In this document: piece by piece, positions 8,231 to 16,290 of the stretch
Position numbering within the stretch: the first letter of the stretch is position 1
Layout of the letters: every line of letters starts with the position of its first letter
DNA from: F23-D06 sp963620035
GTDB lineage: Bacteria; Bacteroidota; Bacteroidia; Bacteroidales; WCHB1-69
Assembly: GCA_963620035.1 (NCBI GenBank)
Contig: CAVEXN010000029.1
Location: forward strand, 1-28,350
Direction: 5' to 3'
Length of the DNA: 28,350 bases
The notes under the pieces: model-generated
What the model saw: only the letters and a program-made list of their open reading frames with translations
Databases searched by the model: none
What the model was told of the DNA's origin: nothing
Made by a program: the position numbers and the translations under genes

Positions 8231-9022
8231 ATGGGCACGATGAAAGCAGACAGACCATACGCGCTGGTTACAGGCGCAAGTTCGGGCATCGGCTGCCAGT
8301 ATGCTCACCAGTTGGCTCAGAAAGGCTACAACCTTTTGATTGTCAGCAATGAGGCTGAAGCCATTGCGCGAAAACAACAGCAATTGGCACAAGAGTATCC
8401 CGTCGAGGTCAAGGCCCTCTGCCTCGACCTAGGCATTGCCGGGGCGGCGGAAGAATTGTACGGCTGGTGTAAGGAACACCAAATAGAAGTAGAGGTGCTT
8501 GTCAACAATGCCGGCGTTTATCACGACTGCGATTTTCTGGAAGAATCCTCCTCATTCAACGAGATGACCATCAACTTGCATGTGCTGACACCGGCGATGC
8601 TCGCCTACTTTTTTGCCCGGGATATGGTGAGCCGGCACAAAGGCTATATCCTGAACATGAGTTCCATCACCTCTGAAATAGCCGTGCAGCGGCTGGCACT
8701 CTACAGCGCCACCAAGAGTTTCCTCAAAAACTTTTCACGCAGCCTCCATGTCGAGGTTTACCATCAAGGCGTCTATGTCACGGCAGTGCGCCCCGGTGCG
8801 GTGGACACGGGTTTGTATTCGCTCGGACGAAAGGCCACAAAGGCCGGTCTCCTGCTCGGCTACATCGAAACCCCTGAAAAACTGGCCCGCAAAGGGTTGC
8901 ACGCCCTCTTCCGGGGAAAGGCGCAGGTCACCCCCGGCATCCTTAACCATGTTTTGATTTTCATTGTGTCGCTCTTGCCGACGGGACTGTTGAGACTCAT
9001 CCGCCGCCTTGACCTTTTTTAA
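8231..9022 (+). CDS. Short-chain dehydrogenase/reductase (SDR family, classical)
   Basis: The 263-residue protein has the Rossmann motif TGASSGIG near the N-terminus, NNAG, an active-site Ser in MSSITS, YSATK (catalytic Tyr and Lys) and RPGAVDTG. It is a cytoplasmic NAD(P)(H)-dependent oxidoreductase of unknown substrate. The C-terminus ends in a hydrophobic stretch (VLIFIVSLLPTGLLRLI), seen in SDRs related to DltE/YqjQ-like enzymes, which may contact the membrane. The start is ATG 8231; ATG 8240 is equally possible and would suit the promoter better. It differs from the fatty-acid FabG in this window in length and C-terminus, so I would not call it fabG. Confidence 0.88.
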   Translation: MGTMKADRPYALVTGASSGIGCQYAHQLAQKGYNLLIVSNEAEAIARKQQQLAQEYPVEVKALCLDLGIAGAAEELYGWCKEHQIEVEVLVNNAGVYHDCDFLEESSSFNEMTINLHVLTPAMLAYFFARDMVSRHKGYILNMSSITSEIAVQRLALYSATKSFLKNFSRSLHVEVYHQGVYVTAVRPGAVDTGLYSLGRKATKAGLLLGYIETPEKLARKGLHALFRGKAQVTPGILNHVLIFIVSLLPTGLLRLIRRLDLF

Positions 9023-9077
9023 CGTTTTTTTTCAATAATGTCTCAAAGGGACAAGGACAGGATTTGCTGCATTTTCT

Positions 9078-9085
9078 TATTTTTG
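9078..9085 (+). promoter_or_regulatory. -7 element TATTTTTG upstream of enolase
   Basis: An exact TAnnTTTG match lies 29 bases upstream of the enolase ATG. No TTTG occurs at the expected 19-base spacing (the nearest is 11 bases upstream), so only the -7 box is supported. Confidence 0.4.
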
Positions 9086-9114
9086 CACGTTAAAAAAATA
9101 AAAGCAAAAAGATT

Positions 9115-10404
9115 ATGAGTCAGATTGTTAAAGTATTAGGACGTGAAATCCTTGATTCGAGGGGAAATCCCACGGTTGAAGTGGATGTTTATACCGCAGC
9201 CGGTGCCATGGGGCGCGCAGCTGTCCCCTCCGGCGCCTCCACGGGCGTGCATGAGGCTGTAGAACTCAGAGACGGACAGCCCGAGCGTTTTATGGGCAAG
9301 GGCGTCTTGAAAGCCGTTCAGAATGTGAACAATGTGATGGCTGAACAGATCGAGGGCATGGAGGTCAGCGACCAGGCTGAAATCGACGCGCGCATGATTG
9401 CCATCGACGGCACGGACAACAAAGGCGATATGGGAGCCAACGCCATCCTCGGCATCTCACTTGCCGCCGCCAAGGCCGCCGCGCAGGAGACCGGTCAAGA
9501 CCTTTTCCGCTATGTGGGCGGCTGCAACGCTACCGTTCTGCCCGTTCCGATGATGAATATCCTCAATGGAGGTTCTCATGCCGATAATTGTGTTGACTTT
9601 CAGGAATTTATGATTATGCCTATTGGTGCGCCCACGTTCCGCGAGGCTGTCAGAATGGGCTCTGAGATTTTCCACAACCTGAAGAAGGTGCTGAAAGGCA
9701 AAGGCTATTCTACCAACGTGGGCGACGAGGGCGGATTTGCCCCCGACCTCAAGTCCAACGAGGAGGCTGTCGAGGTTATCCTCCAGGCTATAGAGAATGC
9801 CGGATACAAACCTTACGACGAGGTCTGCATCGCCCTCGACCCGGCCGCATCCGAGTTCTATGACACCGAGAAGAAAATCTATAAACTGAAATGGTCAACC
9901 GGTGAGGAGTTCACTCCGCAACAGATGGCCGACTATTGGAAAAAATGGACCGAAAAGTACCCGATCGTTTCTATCGAAGACGGTATGGCCGAAGATGACT
10001 GGGACGGCTGGAAGCTCCTGACGGATTCAATCGGCGGCAAGATCCAGTTGGTGGGCGACGACTTGTTTGTGACCAACGTGAAGCGTCTGTCCCAAGGACT
10101 TGAGAAAGGCGTGGCCAACTCCATCCTCATCAAGGTGAACCAGATCGGCACGCTGACGGAAACCATACAGGCTGTATCGTTGGCACAGCGCAACCGCTAT
10201 ACGGCAGTCATGTCGCACCGCTCCGGCGAGACCGAAGACACGACCATCGCTGACCTTGCCGTGGCGCTCGGCACCGGCCAAATCAAGACGGGCTCGGCAA
10301 GCCGCACCGACAGGATCTGCAAATACAACCAACTGATGAGAATCGAGGAGATGCTCGGGTCTCAGGCTATCTTTCCGGGAAGGACTTTCCCGTTCAGAGG
10401 ATAA
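9115..10404 (+). CDS. eno: Enolase (phosphopyruvate hydratase)
   Basis: The 429-residue protein is full length for bacterial enolase. It begins with IVKVLGREILDSRGNPTVEV and contains SGASTGVHEA (flexible substrate loop), GDEGGFAP, the metal-binding Asp/Glu positions in ALDPAASEF, SIEDGMAEDD and GDDLFVTN, the catalytic-Lys segment LIKVNQIGT, and the enolase signature SHRSGETEDT. It interconverts 2-phosphoglycerate and phosphoenolpyruvate in glycolysis and needs magnesium. The start is ATG 9115, the usual family N-terminus. The response regulator gene follows 48 bp downstream with no visible terminator, so read-through co-transcription is possible. Confidence 0.98.
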   Translation: MSQIVKVLGREILDSRGNPTVEVDVYTAAGAMGRAAVPSGASTGVHEAVELRDGQPERFMGKGVLKAVQNVNNVMAEQIEGMEVSDQAEIDARMIAIDGTDNKGDMGANAILGISLAAAKAAAQETGQDLFRYVGGCNATVLPVPMMNILNGGSHADNCVDFQEFMIMPIGAPTFREAVRMGSEIFHNLKKVLKGKGYSTNVGDEGGFAPDLKSNEEAVEVILQAIENAGYKPYDEVCIALDPAASEFYDTEKKIYKLKWSTGEEFTPQQMADYWKKWTEKYPIVSIEDGMAEDDWDGWKLLTDSIGGKIQLVGDDLFVTNVKRLSQGLEKGVANSILIKVNQIGTLTETIQAVSLAQRNRYTAVMSHRSGETEDTTIADLAVALGTGQIKTGSASRTDRICKYNQLMRIEEMLGSQAIFPGRTFPFRG

Positions 10405-10452
10405 TAATCGCGCCCACAATGCCGTTATCAACAAGCTTAAATAAAAACGATT

Positions 10453-11136
10453 ATGGAACCTGTTAAAATTTTGTTCGCAGAAGACGATGTGAACCTCGGC
10501 AAGGTGCTCACAGCCTACCTTACGGGCAAGGGATTTGAAGTGACGCACGCAAACAACGGCGAAATCGCTTACGAGAAGTTCTGTACAGGAACTTTCGACA
10601 TCTGTGTCATTGATGTGATGATGCCTTTGATGGATGGCTTTACGCTGGCACAGGAAATCAGAAAACTAGACAAGAAAATACCCATTATCTTCCTGACGGC
10701 AAAGAATCTTCAAGAAGACATGATCAAGGGCTTGTCGATAGGCGGCGATGACTACATTACCAAGCCGTTCTCAATAGACGTGCTGCTGGCACGCATCCAG
10801 GCACTGCTCCGCCGCACGGCGAACCAAGAACCCGTTGACGAGATTGTGCGGATGGGCAGCAGTATCACGTTCGACAAAAAACGGCAGATACTGACGATTG
10901 ACGGCGAGGAGAAGAAAATCACCACCCGCGAGGCAGAACTCCTCCAGATGCTGCTCGACAACAGAAACGATGTGCTGGAACGCGGATATGCACTGAAGAA
11001 GATCTGGGGCGACGACAGTTACTACAATGCGCGGAACATGGATGTGTATATCACCAAGTTGCGCAAGTATCTGAAAAGCGACCCCGAGGTGCAGATCATC
11101 AACGTTCACGGCATCGGCTTCAAACTCGTGATGTAG
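10453..11136 (+). CDS. rprY: OmpR-family response regulator, RprY-like
   Basis: The 227 residues comprise a receiver domain (acidic pair E10/D11, phospho-acceptor D54 in CVIDVMMPLMDG, switch T in FLTAK, and K in YITKPF) and a C-terminal winged helix (~130-227) with TTREAELLQ, MDVYITKLRKYL and INVHGIGFKLV. It should act as a phosphorylation-dependent transcription factor. The sequence resembles RprY of Bacteroides fragilis. The probable kinase gene is on the opposite strand with its stop codon 6 bp away, instead of being in the same operon. Its own expression may depend on the enolase promoter. Confidence 0.9.
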   Translation: MEPVKILFAEDDVNLGKVLTAYLTGKGFEVTHANNGEIAYEKFCTGTFDICVIDVMMPLMDGFTLAQEIRKLDKKIPIIFLTAKNLQEDMIKGLSIGGDDYITKPFSIDVLLARIQALLRRTANQEPVDEIVRMGSSITFDKKRQILTIDGEEKKITTREAELLQMLLDNRNDVLERGYALKKIWGDDSYYNARNMDVYITKLRKYLKSDPEVQIINVHGIGFKLVM

Positions 11137-11142
11137 CCGTCG

Positions 11143-12687
11143 CTAATGCGCATTCTTGAAGGGTAGGTAAACCATAAAGGTGCTTCCTTTCCCCTCTTCG
11201 CTTTGAACTTCAATATGGCCTTGGTGAAGGGATACGATTTTCTTGACGTATCCTAATCCAAGGCCATATCCTTTTACGTCGTGTACGTTGCCCTTAGGCA
11301 CACGGTAGAAGTTGTCGAAGATGTTGGCGATGGCTTTCTTGGGAATGCCAATTCCCTTGTCCGATACCGAAACCATAAAGTGTTTCTTGTCCGATTGGGT
11401 GTTGATGAGTATCTCCGGCTTTCCGTTCGAGTACTTGATCCCGTTTTCCACCAGGTTGATGATGACATTCTCAAGATGGCTGCGGTCGCCGAACAGCCTG
11501 TACTCATCGGCATTGAGCGCCAGATTGAGAACGCCGTTGGCGGAAGTTATCTGCAAGGCAATGCTGTCGGCTACCTTGTGGATGATTTCGTGCATGTCGA
11601 GCAACTCCAAATTCATCTTGATTTGCCCTTTCTTCAGTTGCGCTATCTGCAAGATGTTGGTTACCATGTTCTTCAGCCTGTCGTTCTCGTCCCGGATGAT
11701 GTTGATGTAGGTCTCCCGCATGACGGCATCGTTGTGGAGGCTCGGGTCCGACAAGGCTTCACAGGAGAGCGAGATGGTGGAGATCGGCGTCTTGAACTCG
11801 TGCGTCATGTTGTTGATGAACTCGTTGGTGACTTCCGACAGTTTTTTATGCCGGTAAAGGGCATACAGGGAAACTATGGTGACAGAGAAAGTGACGATGA
11901 GCAGGCAGATGATAAGACCGACAATGGTTCCCATACGTTGCAGGAAGATGCCGCGTTCGGCGGGGAAGTAGAGGATGAGATAGTTGGGCGAGGTTATCTT
12001 GTCGTTGTACTTGAGCCGGAACACATACTCGCTGTGCAGCATGGTCTCTATGCCGGTAAAACGCGGCATTATGACAAAGTCGGTGGTGAATGCATTGTAG
12101 ATGGCAAAGTCGAACCGTGCGTTGATGTTCTCGTCCAGCAAACACTTCCGGATGATCTTTTCCAGACCGCAGTTCTCGAGCAGCACAGCCGCTGAACTGT
12201 CCATCTGCACAAGGTTGGCGTCAAGGCCGGGAAGCAGTTGGTTGGCGCCGCTCTTGCCCTCTTTGATGGACCAGGGGTCGTTGTTGACCGGGAACAAGTC
12301 GCGGTAGGCCTTGCTGAAGAACTCTGTGTCGTTGGCCACGACGCGCGAATTGTTCTCTTTCAGGAAAGTGATGGTCTGGATGATGCCGATGGGCTGATAT
12401 TCGATGCTGTCGAGCAGAAAGCGGCGCGATCGCTGCACGGAAACGACAGCTGTAGTGTCCGGCAAGGGGTTGTTGACGGTATCAATGCTTGCCACCGCTG
12501 CCGTGTCGTTCTTGATGAGGGCATCGATTATCTCAACAGTCTCGTCTCCGGCCGTCAACACTTCGTTCACGAAAATGCTCCGCTGCACTTTTTCGGCTTC
12601 TGTGTATAGTTTGAAGATGGAAAGCACCAACAGAATGGAGGTGACGCCGATGACGAAGAACAGCGAGATGATGATGCGCTTTTTCAT
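11143..12687 (-). CDS. rprX: Sensor histidine kinase, RprX-like
   Basis: This 514-residue membrane kinase has an N-terminal transmembrane helix (~4-24), a periplasmic sensor of about 230 residues, a second helix (~256-278), the dimerisation/phosphoacceptor motif NNMTHEFKTP with H296, the N box (NVIINLVENGIKYS), the G1 box DKGIGIP, the F box FDNFYRV and the G2 box GYGLGLG. It should sense an envelope signal and phosphorylate a response regulator, most likely the RprY-like protein encoded tail to tail with it. Its ATG overlaps the malic enzyme stop by 4 bases, so it is probably translationally coupled to that gene and co-expressed with the carbon-metabolism genes upstream. Confidence 0.92.
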   Translation of the reverse strand: MKKRIIISLFFVIGVTSILLVLSIFKLYTEAEKVQRSIFVNEVLTAGDETVEIIDALIKNDTAAVASIDTVNNPLPDTTAVVSVQRSRRFLLDSIEYQPIGIIQTITFLKENNSRVVANDTEFFSKAYRDLFPVNNDPWSIKEGKSGANQLLPGLDANLVQMDSSAAVLLENCGLEKIIRKCLLDENINARFDFAIYNAFTTDFVIMPRFTGIETMLHSEYVFRLKYNDKITSPNYLILYFPAERGIFLQRMGTIVGLIICLLIVTFSVTIVSLYALYRHKKLSEVTNEFINNMTHEFKTPISTISLSCEALSDPSLHNDAVMRETYINIIRDENDRLKNMVTNILQIAQLKKGQIKMNLELLDMHEIIHKVADSIALQITSANGVLNLALNADEYRLFGDRSHLENVIINLVENGIKYSNGKPEILINTQSDKKHFMVSVSDKGIGIPKKAIANIFDNFYRVPKGNVHDVKGYGLGLGYVKKIVSLHQGHIEVQSEEGKGSTFMVYLPFKNAH

Positions 12688-14132
12688 AATTCTGTGCAGA
12701 CCTGTTGGACGATTCTGCGGATTGTCTCTTCCGGGAAGCGGCGGATGATTCCGTGTTCTTCAAAATGACTTACAATGGCGTGCGTCTCTTCAATGTCGTG
12801 CTTGGCTATGGCATAAACCTCGCCGGCGGTGCGCTGTTTGCGGGCCACGCCTTCTTGGATGGCTTGCATGGCCACATCGGAGGCCACATGCGGGAAAAGG
12901 TCGCTGTCCATCATAGTCGGCATGATGCAGTCGGCGGAGATGCCTTTCTTTTCGGCATATGCTGCGATGGAGTGTGCCGCCCGGATGGCCATAGTGTCGG
13001 TGATTCTGCGCGAGGATACCAACAACGTGCCTTTCAGGATGGAGGGGAAACAGATGGAGTTGTTGACCTGGTTGGGGAAGTCACCACGTCCGGTGGCCAC
13101 GATGTACGCACCCGCCTCTTTGGCCTGGTACGGGTATATCTCGGGCACCGGGTTGGCGCAGGTGAAGACGATGGATTTTTCGGCCATCAAGGTTATCCAC
13201 TCCGGCTTGATGGTGTCGGGACCCGGTTTGGAAAGGGCGATGAGCACGTCCGCATCTCTGAAAGCCTCCTCCTGCGTCTCTATGCAATGCGGATTGGTGG
13301 TGCAGCACAACTCCCACTGCCGGTAGAAGTCGGCATTGTCCCTGTAGTCGTTCCTGTTTCGGTGCAATGCGCCGTTCGCGTCAAACATGATGATGTTTTC
13401 GGGCTTGGCCCCGTCAGCAATCAGAAACCGCGCGATGGTTGTATTGGCGGAACCGGCACCATACAGCACGATCTTTACGTTTGAAATGTGCTTGCCTGTC
13501 ACTTTCAGGGCATTGACCACGCCCGCCAGCGTCACGCAGGCCGTGCCTTGAGCATCATCGTGCCATACAGGTATGTCGCAGACTTCACGCAAGGTGTCCA
13601 ATACGCGGTAACAGTTTGGCTGCGAGATGTCTTCGAGATTGATGGCTCCGAAACTGTGCTGCACCATTTTCACAAAGTCGATGAGTTTGTCGGCTTGGTG
13701 TACCCCGCTCCCGTCACGGCTGTCTATGCAGAGCGGTACCGCATCCACCCCACCGAGGTATTTCATCAGCATGGCTTTGCCCTCCATGACGCCGAGACCG
13801 CCCGGCGGCGTGCAGTCGCCGTCGCCCAACACCCGGGTGCTGTCACTGACTACGGCCACCAGATTAGAGCGGTTGCTCAGATAGAACGATTGGTCGTTGC
13901 GGTCACGCACGGTGGTCGAAACGGCCGATACCCCAGGCGTGTACCAGACGTTGAACCAGTTGAACCCGTAAATGGGTGCTTTGGGTAAGGTCTGCATCTT
14001 GCCGCCGTAGAAGAGATGGGCTTCCAATGACATTTTCTTGTAGAAAAGAGTCTTGGCTTTCGCTTTCTGGCTCTCCGAGAGAGCGGCAGGGAATAGTGCT
14101 TCGATATTGTCTAAATTGAGTATGTCGTCCAT
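12684..14132 (-). CDS. Malic enzyme (malate dehydrogenase, oxaloacetate-decarboxylating)
   Basis: The 482-residue protein has malic enzyme landmarks: WYTPGVSAV, VAVVSDSTRVLGDGD, GVMEGKAMLMKYLGGVDAVPLCID, INLEDIS, WHDDAQGTACV and the nucleotide-binding VLYGAGSANTTIA. It should convert malate to pyruvate and CO2 with reduction of NAD(P). It is shorter than the ~760-residue MaeB type with a phosphotransacetylase-like tail, which is absent here. Several motifs differ from the common form (GAGSAN for GAGAAG; DDAQGT for DDQHGT; SDSTRVLGDGD for SDGTAVLGLGD). I chose ATG 14132; longer in-frame starts run into the preceding gene. It lies downstream of fumarase and overlaps the kinase start by 4 bases. 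Confidence 0.88.
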   Translation of the reverse strand: MDDILNLDNIEALFPAALSESQKAKAKTLFYKKMSLEAHLFYGGKMQTLPKAPIYGFNWFNVWYTPGVSAVSTTVRDRNDQSFYLSNRSNLVAVVSDSTRVLGDGDCTPPGGLGVMEGKAMLMKYLGGVDAVPLCIDSRDGSGVHQADKLIDFVKMVQHSFGAINLEDISQPNCYRVLDTLREVCDIPVWHDDAQGTACVTLAGVVNALKVTGKHISNVKIVLYGAGSANTTIARFLIADGAKPENIIMFDANGALHRNRNDYRDNADFYRQWELCCTTNPHCIETQEEAFRDADVLIALSKPGPDTIKPEWITLMAEKSIVFTCANPVPEIYPYQAKEAGAYIVATGRGDFPNQVNNSICFPSILKGTLLVSSRRITDTMAIRAAHSIAAYAEKKGISADCIMPTMMDSDLFPHVASDVAMQAIQEGVARKQRTAGEVYAIAKHDIEETHAIVSHFEEHGIIRRFPEETIRRIVQQVCTEL

Positions 14133-14179
14133 TTTTTTGTCTGAGATGTGATGTTTTTTATGATGAATGAATGGTTTTT

Positions 14180-14878
14180 TTAGCGTCCTGCCAACTGTCG
14201 GATCTTTTTTTGAGCCTGCTTCCAGATGAAGAAAAAGAAGACATAAAAGACCAGATTCAGGAAAGCCGCTGTCAGTATGTGGGTGGATTGGATGATTTCT
14301 TTGTACATGAGGATGAAGTCGTAAACCCCATGCAGCAAAACGGGTACGATATAGGCGAGAAGAAGATAATAGTGTTTTTTCCAAGGCCTGAATTTGGCGA
14401 AAGAGAAGAAGAAGCCCATGCTGATGGCGAAAAAGAAATGCGCCGGAACAGCAAAAAACGCACGTCCTACGGCCACGGACAACCCGTATTTTATCACGTA
14501 AGTGACGTTTTCAAGTCCTGCGAACCCCAGTCCGACGAAAGCTGCGTATTCGATGCCGTCATAATATTCGTTGAAATCCCGGCTTTTCCATACAAAAAGG
14601 TAAAGGAAGAACAGTTTGCAGAATTCTTCGGGCAGCGCTGCCTGACAGAATGCTTGATGAAGGGCTTGCCTGAAACCGCTTGCCCCGTAAGGCAAGTTGC
14701 CGGTCCCGAACAGCGAGAGCAGCACAATGTCCATCAATGCAGCCAATATGCCGCCGACGAATGCTTTCGCCAAAAGGCCGAACGGCTCTTTTCGGTACCT
14801 GTCTTTCCTGTAAATGAATAGCATCAGGAATAAGACGGGGGCAAGCGATGCGGTGAGTATGATGAGTATGAAAAGCAT
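14180..14878 (-). CDS. PrsW-like intramembrane metalloprotease
   Basis: The 232-residue polytopic membrane protein has about seven hydrophobic segments and the PrsW-type motifs PEEFCK (E84/E85), FAGLEN (E123/N124), VPAHFFF (H147) and LLHGVYDF (H183, D187). These are the glutamates and histidines thought to bind zinc in PrsW/CAAX-protease-like enzymes. In other bacteria PrsW cleaves an anti-sigma factor; the substrate here is unknown. The gene sits between fumarase (13 bp upstream gap) and malic enzyme (47 bp downstream gap) on the same strand, so it is probably co-transcribed, but no anti-sigma gene is nearby. The ATG at 14878 gives a normal hydrophobic start. Confidence 0.85.
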   Translation of the reverse strand: MLFILIILTASLAPVLFLMLFIYRKDRYRKEPFGLLAKAFVGGILAALMDIVLLSLFGTGNLPYGASGFRQALHQAFCQAALPEEFCKLFFLYLFVWKSRDFNEYYDGIEYAAFVGLGFAGLENVTYVIKYGLSVAVGRAFFAVPAHFFFAISMGFFFSFAKFRPWKKHYYLLLAYIVPVLLHGVYDFILMYKEIIQSTHILTAAFLNLVFYVFFFFIWKQAQKKIRQLAGR

Positions 14879-14891
14879 GTCGGTGCTGGTT

Positions 14892-16262
14892 TTAGAAAGT
14901 CATCCAGCGGTCAAAGTCCTCGGGGCTCACCAGTTTGAGTTCGGTGGCGGCCTCTTTCAGCGTCAGGCCGTGCGCCAAGGCATGCTGTGCGATTTTGGCG
15001 GAATTGTAGTACCCTATGTGCGGATTCAGTTTCGTCACTGACATCAGCGAGTTCTGCAAATGCATAGATATACGTTCCATATTAGGCTTTATGCCTTTGA
15101 GACAGTGGTCGTTGAAAGAGTCTACGACATCGCCGAGCAGACGGGCCGACTGCAGCAGGTTACGCCCGATGAGCGGCATGAATACATTTAGCTGCAGATG
15201 TCCCTGCATGGCGCCGGCGCTGATGGCAACGTCGTTGCCGATGACTTGGCAGCATACCATGGAGAGTGCTTCACATTGTGTGGGGTTCACCTTGCCGGGC
15301 ATGATGGAAGAGCCGGGCTCGTTGGCGGGCAAAACAACCTCGCCCAAGCCGCAGCGCGGTCCGGAGTTGAGCAGCCTGAAGTCGTTGGCGATCTTCATCA
15401 GCGACAAGGCCAGACGCTTGAGTGCCCCCGACATCTCTGCCATGGAGTCGTGGGAGGCCATAGCCTCGAATTTGTTGGGTGCATTGGTGAAGTCCAATCC
15501 CGTGAATTTGCAGATGTATTGCAGGGCGAGGCGGTCGTACCCGTCGGGGGCGTTGATGCCGTTGCCTACGGCGGTGCCTCCGATGGGGAGTTCCATCAGA
15601 TGAGGAAGACAGTGCCGTATGGCTGAAAGCCCATGCGCCACTTGCGACTGATGCCCCGAAAGTTCCTCGCCTAAAGTGAGCGGCGTGGCGTCCATAAGGT
15701 GTGTGCGCCCGGTTTTACGGATGTTTGAAAATTCCTCAATCTTGGCGGTGTATGTCGCCATAAGTCGTTCTAAGGCAGGTATGGTGTGCTCGAACAACAT
15801 CTTGGCGACTGCGATGCGCATGCCCGTAGGGAAGATGTCATTGGTGGACTGCGACTTGTTCACGTCATCGTTGGGCGAGAGATAGAGGGGCCTGTCTGAA
15901 AGGACGCCGCCGTGGAGTTGCTGCGCACGATGCGCGATCACCTCGTTGACGTTCATGTTGGTCTGTGTGCCCGATCCGGTCTGCCAGACGTGCAGCGGGA
16001 ACTGGTCGTCCCAAAGGCCGGCGAGGATCTCGTCGCTTGCTTGGACTATGAGGTCGCGCTTGTCGGCAGACAGCACGCCAAGGTCACAGTTGGCGCAGGC
16101 CGCCGCTTTCTTTGCGGTGACAATGCCGTAGACGATCTCAACGGGCATCTTCTTTTTCCCGATTTTGAAATTCTCTTTGGCCCGCTGTGTCTGCGCCCCC
16201 CAGAGTTTGTCGTGTTCAACCTTTGTTTCGCCAAGCGTGTCTTGTTCAGTCCGATAGTCCAT
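14892..16262 (-). CDS. fumC: Fumarate hydratase class II
   Basis: The 456-residue protein carries the superfamily signature GSSIMPGKVNPTQCE and the class II fumarase segments HVWQTGSGTQTNMNVNEVI, SQSTNDIFPTGMRI, TGRTHLMDATPLTLG and GGTAVGNGINAP. It reversibly hydrates fumarate to malate and, unlike class I enzymes, has no iron-sulfur cluster and tolerates oxygen. TGRTHLMDATP and the fumarase-type NEVI context favour fumarase over aspartate ammonia-lyase. The ATG at 16262 gives the usual N-terminus. It starts 28 bp after the porin gene stop and is followed by the PrsW-like gene and malic enzyme; together fumarase and malic enzyme make a fumarate-to-pyruvate route. Confidence 0.95.
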   Translation of the reverse strand: MDYRTEQDTLGETKVEHDKLWGAQTQRAKENFKIGKKKMPVEIVYGIVTAKKAAACANCDLGVLSADKRDLIVQASDEILAGLWDDQFPLHVWQTGSGTQTNMNVNEVIAHRAQQLHGGVLSDRPLYLSPNDDVNKSQSTNDIFPTGMRIAVAKMLFEHTIPALERLMATYTAKIEEFSNIRKTGRTHLMDATPLTLGEELSGHQSQVAHGLSAIRHCLPHLMELPIGGTAVGNGINAPDGYDRLALQYICKFTGLDFTNAPNKFEAMASHDSMAEMSGALKRLALSLMKIANDFRLLNSGPRCGLGEVVLPANEPGSSIMPGKVNPTQCEALSMVCCQVIGNDVAISAGAMQGHLQLNVFMPLIGRNLLQSARLLGDVVDSFNDHCLKGIKPNMERISMHLQNSLMSVTKLNPHIGYYNSAKIAQHALAHGLTLKEAATELKLVSPEDFDRWMTF

Positions 16263-16290
16263 AGCTTATATTCAGTTTTTTTTCAATGTG

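Noticed and set aside
8231..9022. Calling the SDR gene a second fabG
   Set aside because: It shares only general SDR motifs, has a different hydrophobic C-terminus and sits away from the fatty-acid genes; the substrate is unknown.
12705..13988. Two long plus-strand open frames across the malic enzyme gene
   Set aside because: The minus strand encodes a clear malic enzyme; these are reverse-complement frames kept open by GC-rich codon bias.
14133..14384. An N-terminal extension of the malic enzyme to 14384
   Set aside because: It would overlap the PrsW-like gene by about 200 bases and adds low-complexity residues not expected in the family; ATG 14132 fits the usual start.
14892..16262. Aspartate ammonia-lyase instead of fumarase
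   Set aside because: The superfamily signature alone is ambiguous, but the TGRTHLMDATP segment and the HVWQTGSGTQTNMN substrate region match class II fumarase better.
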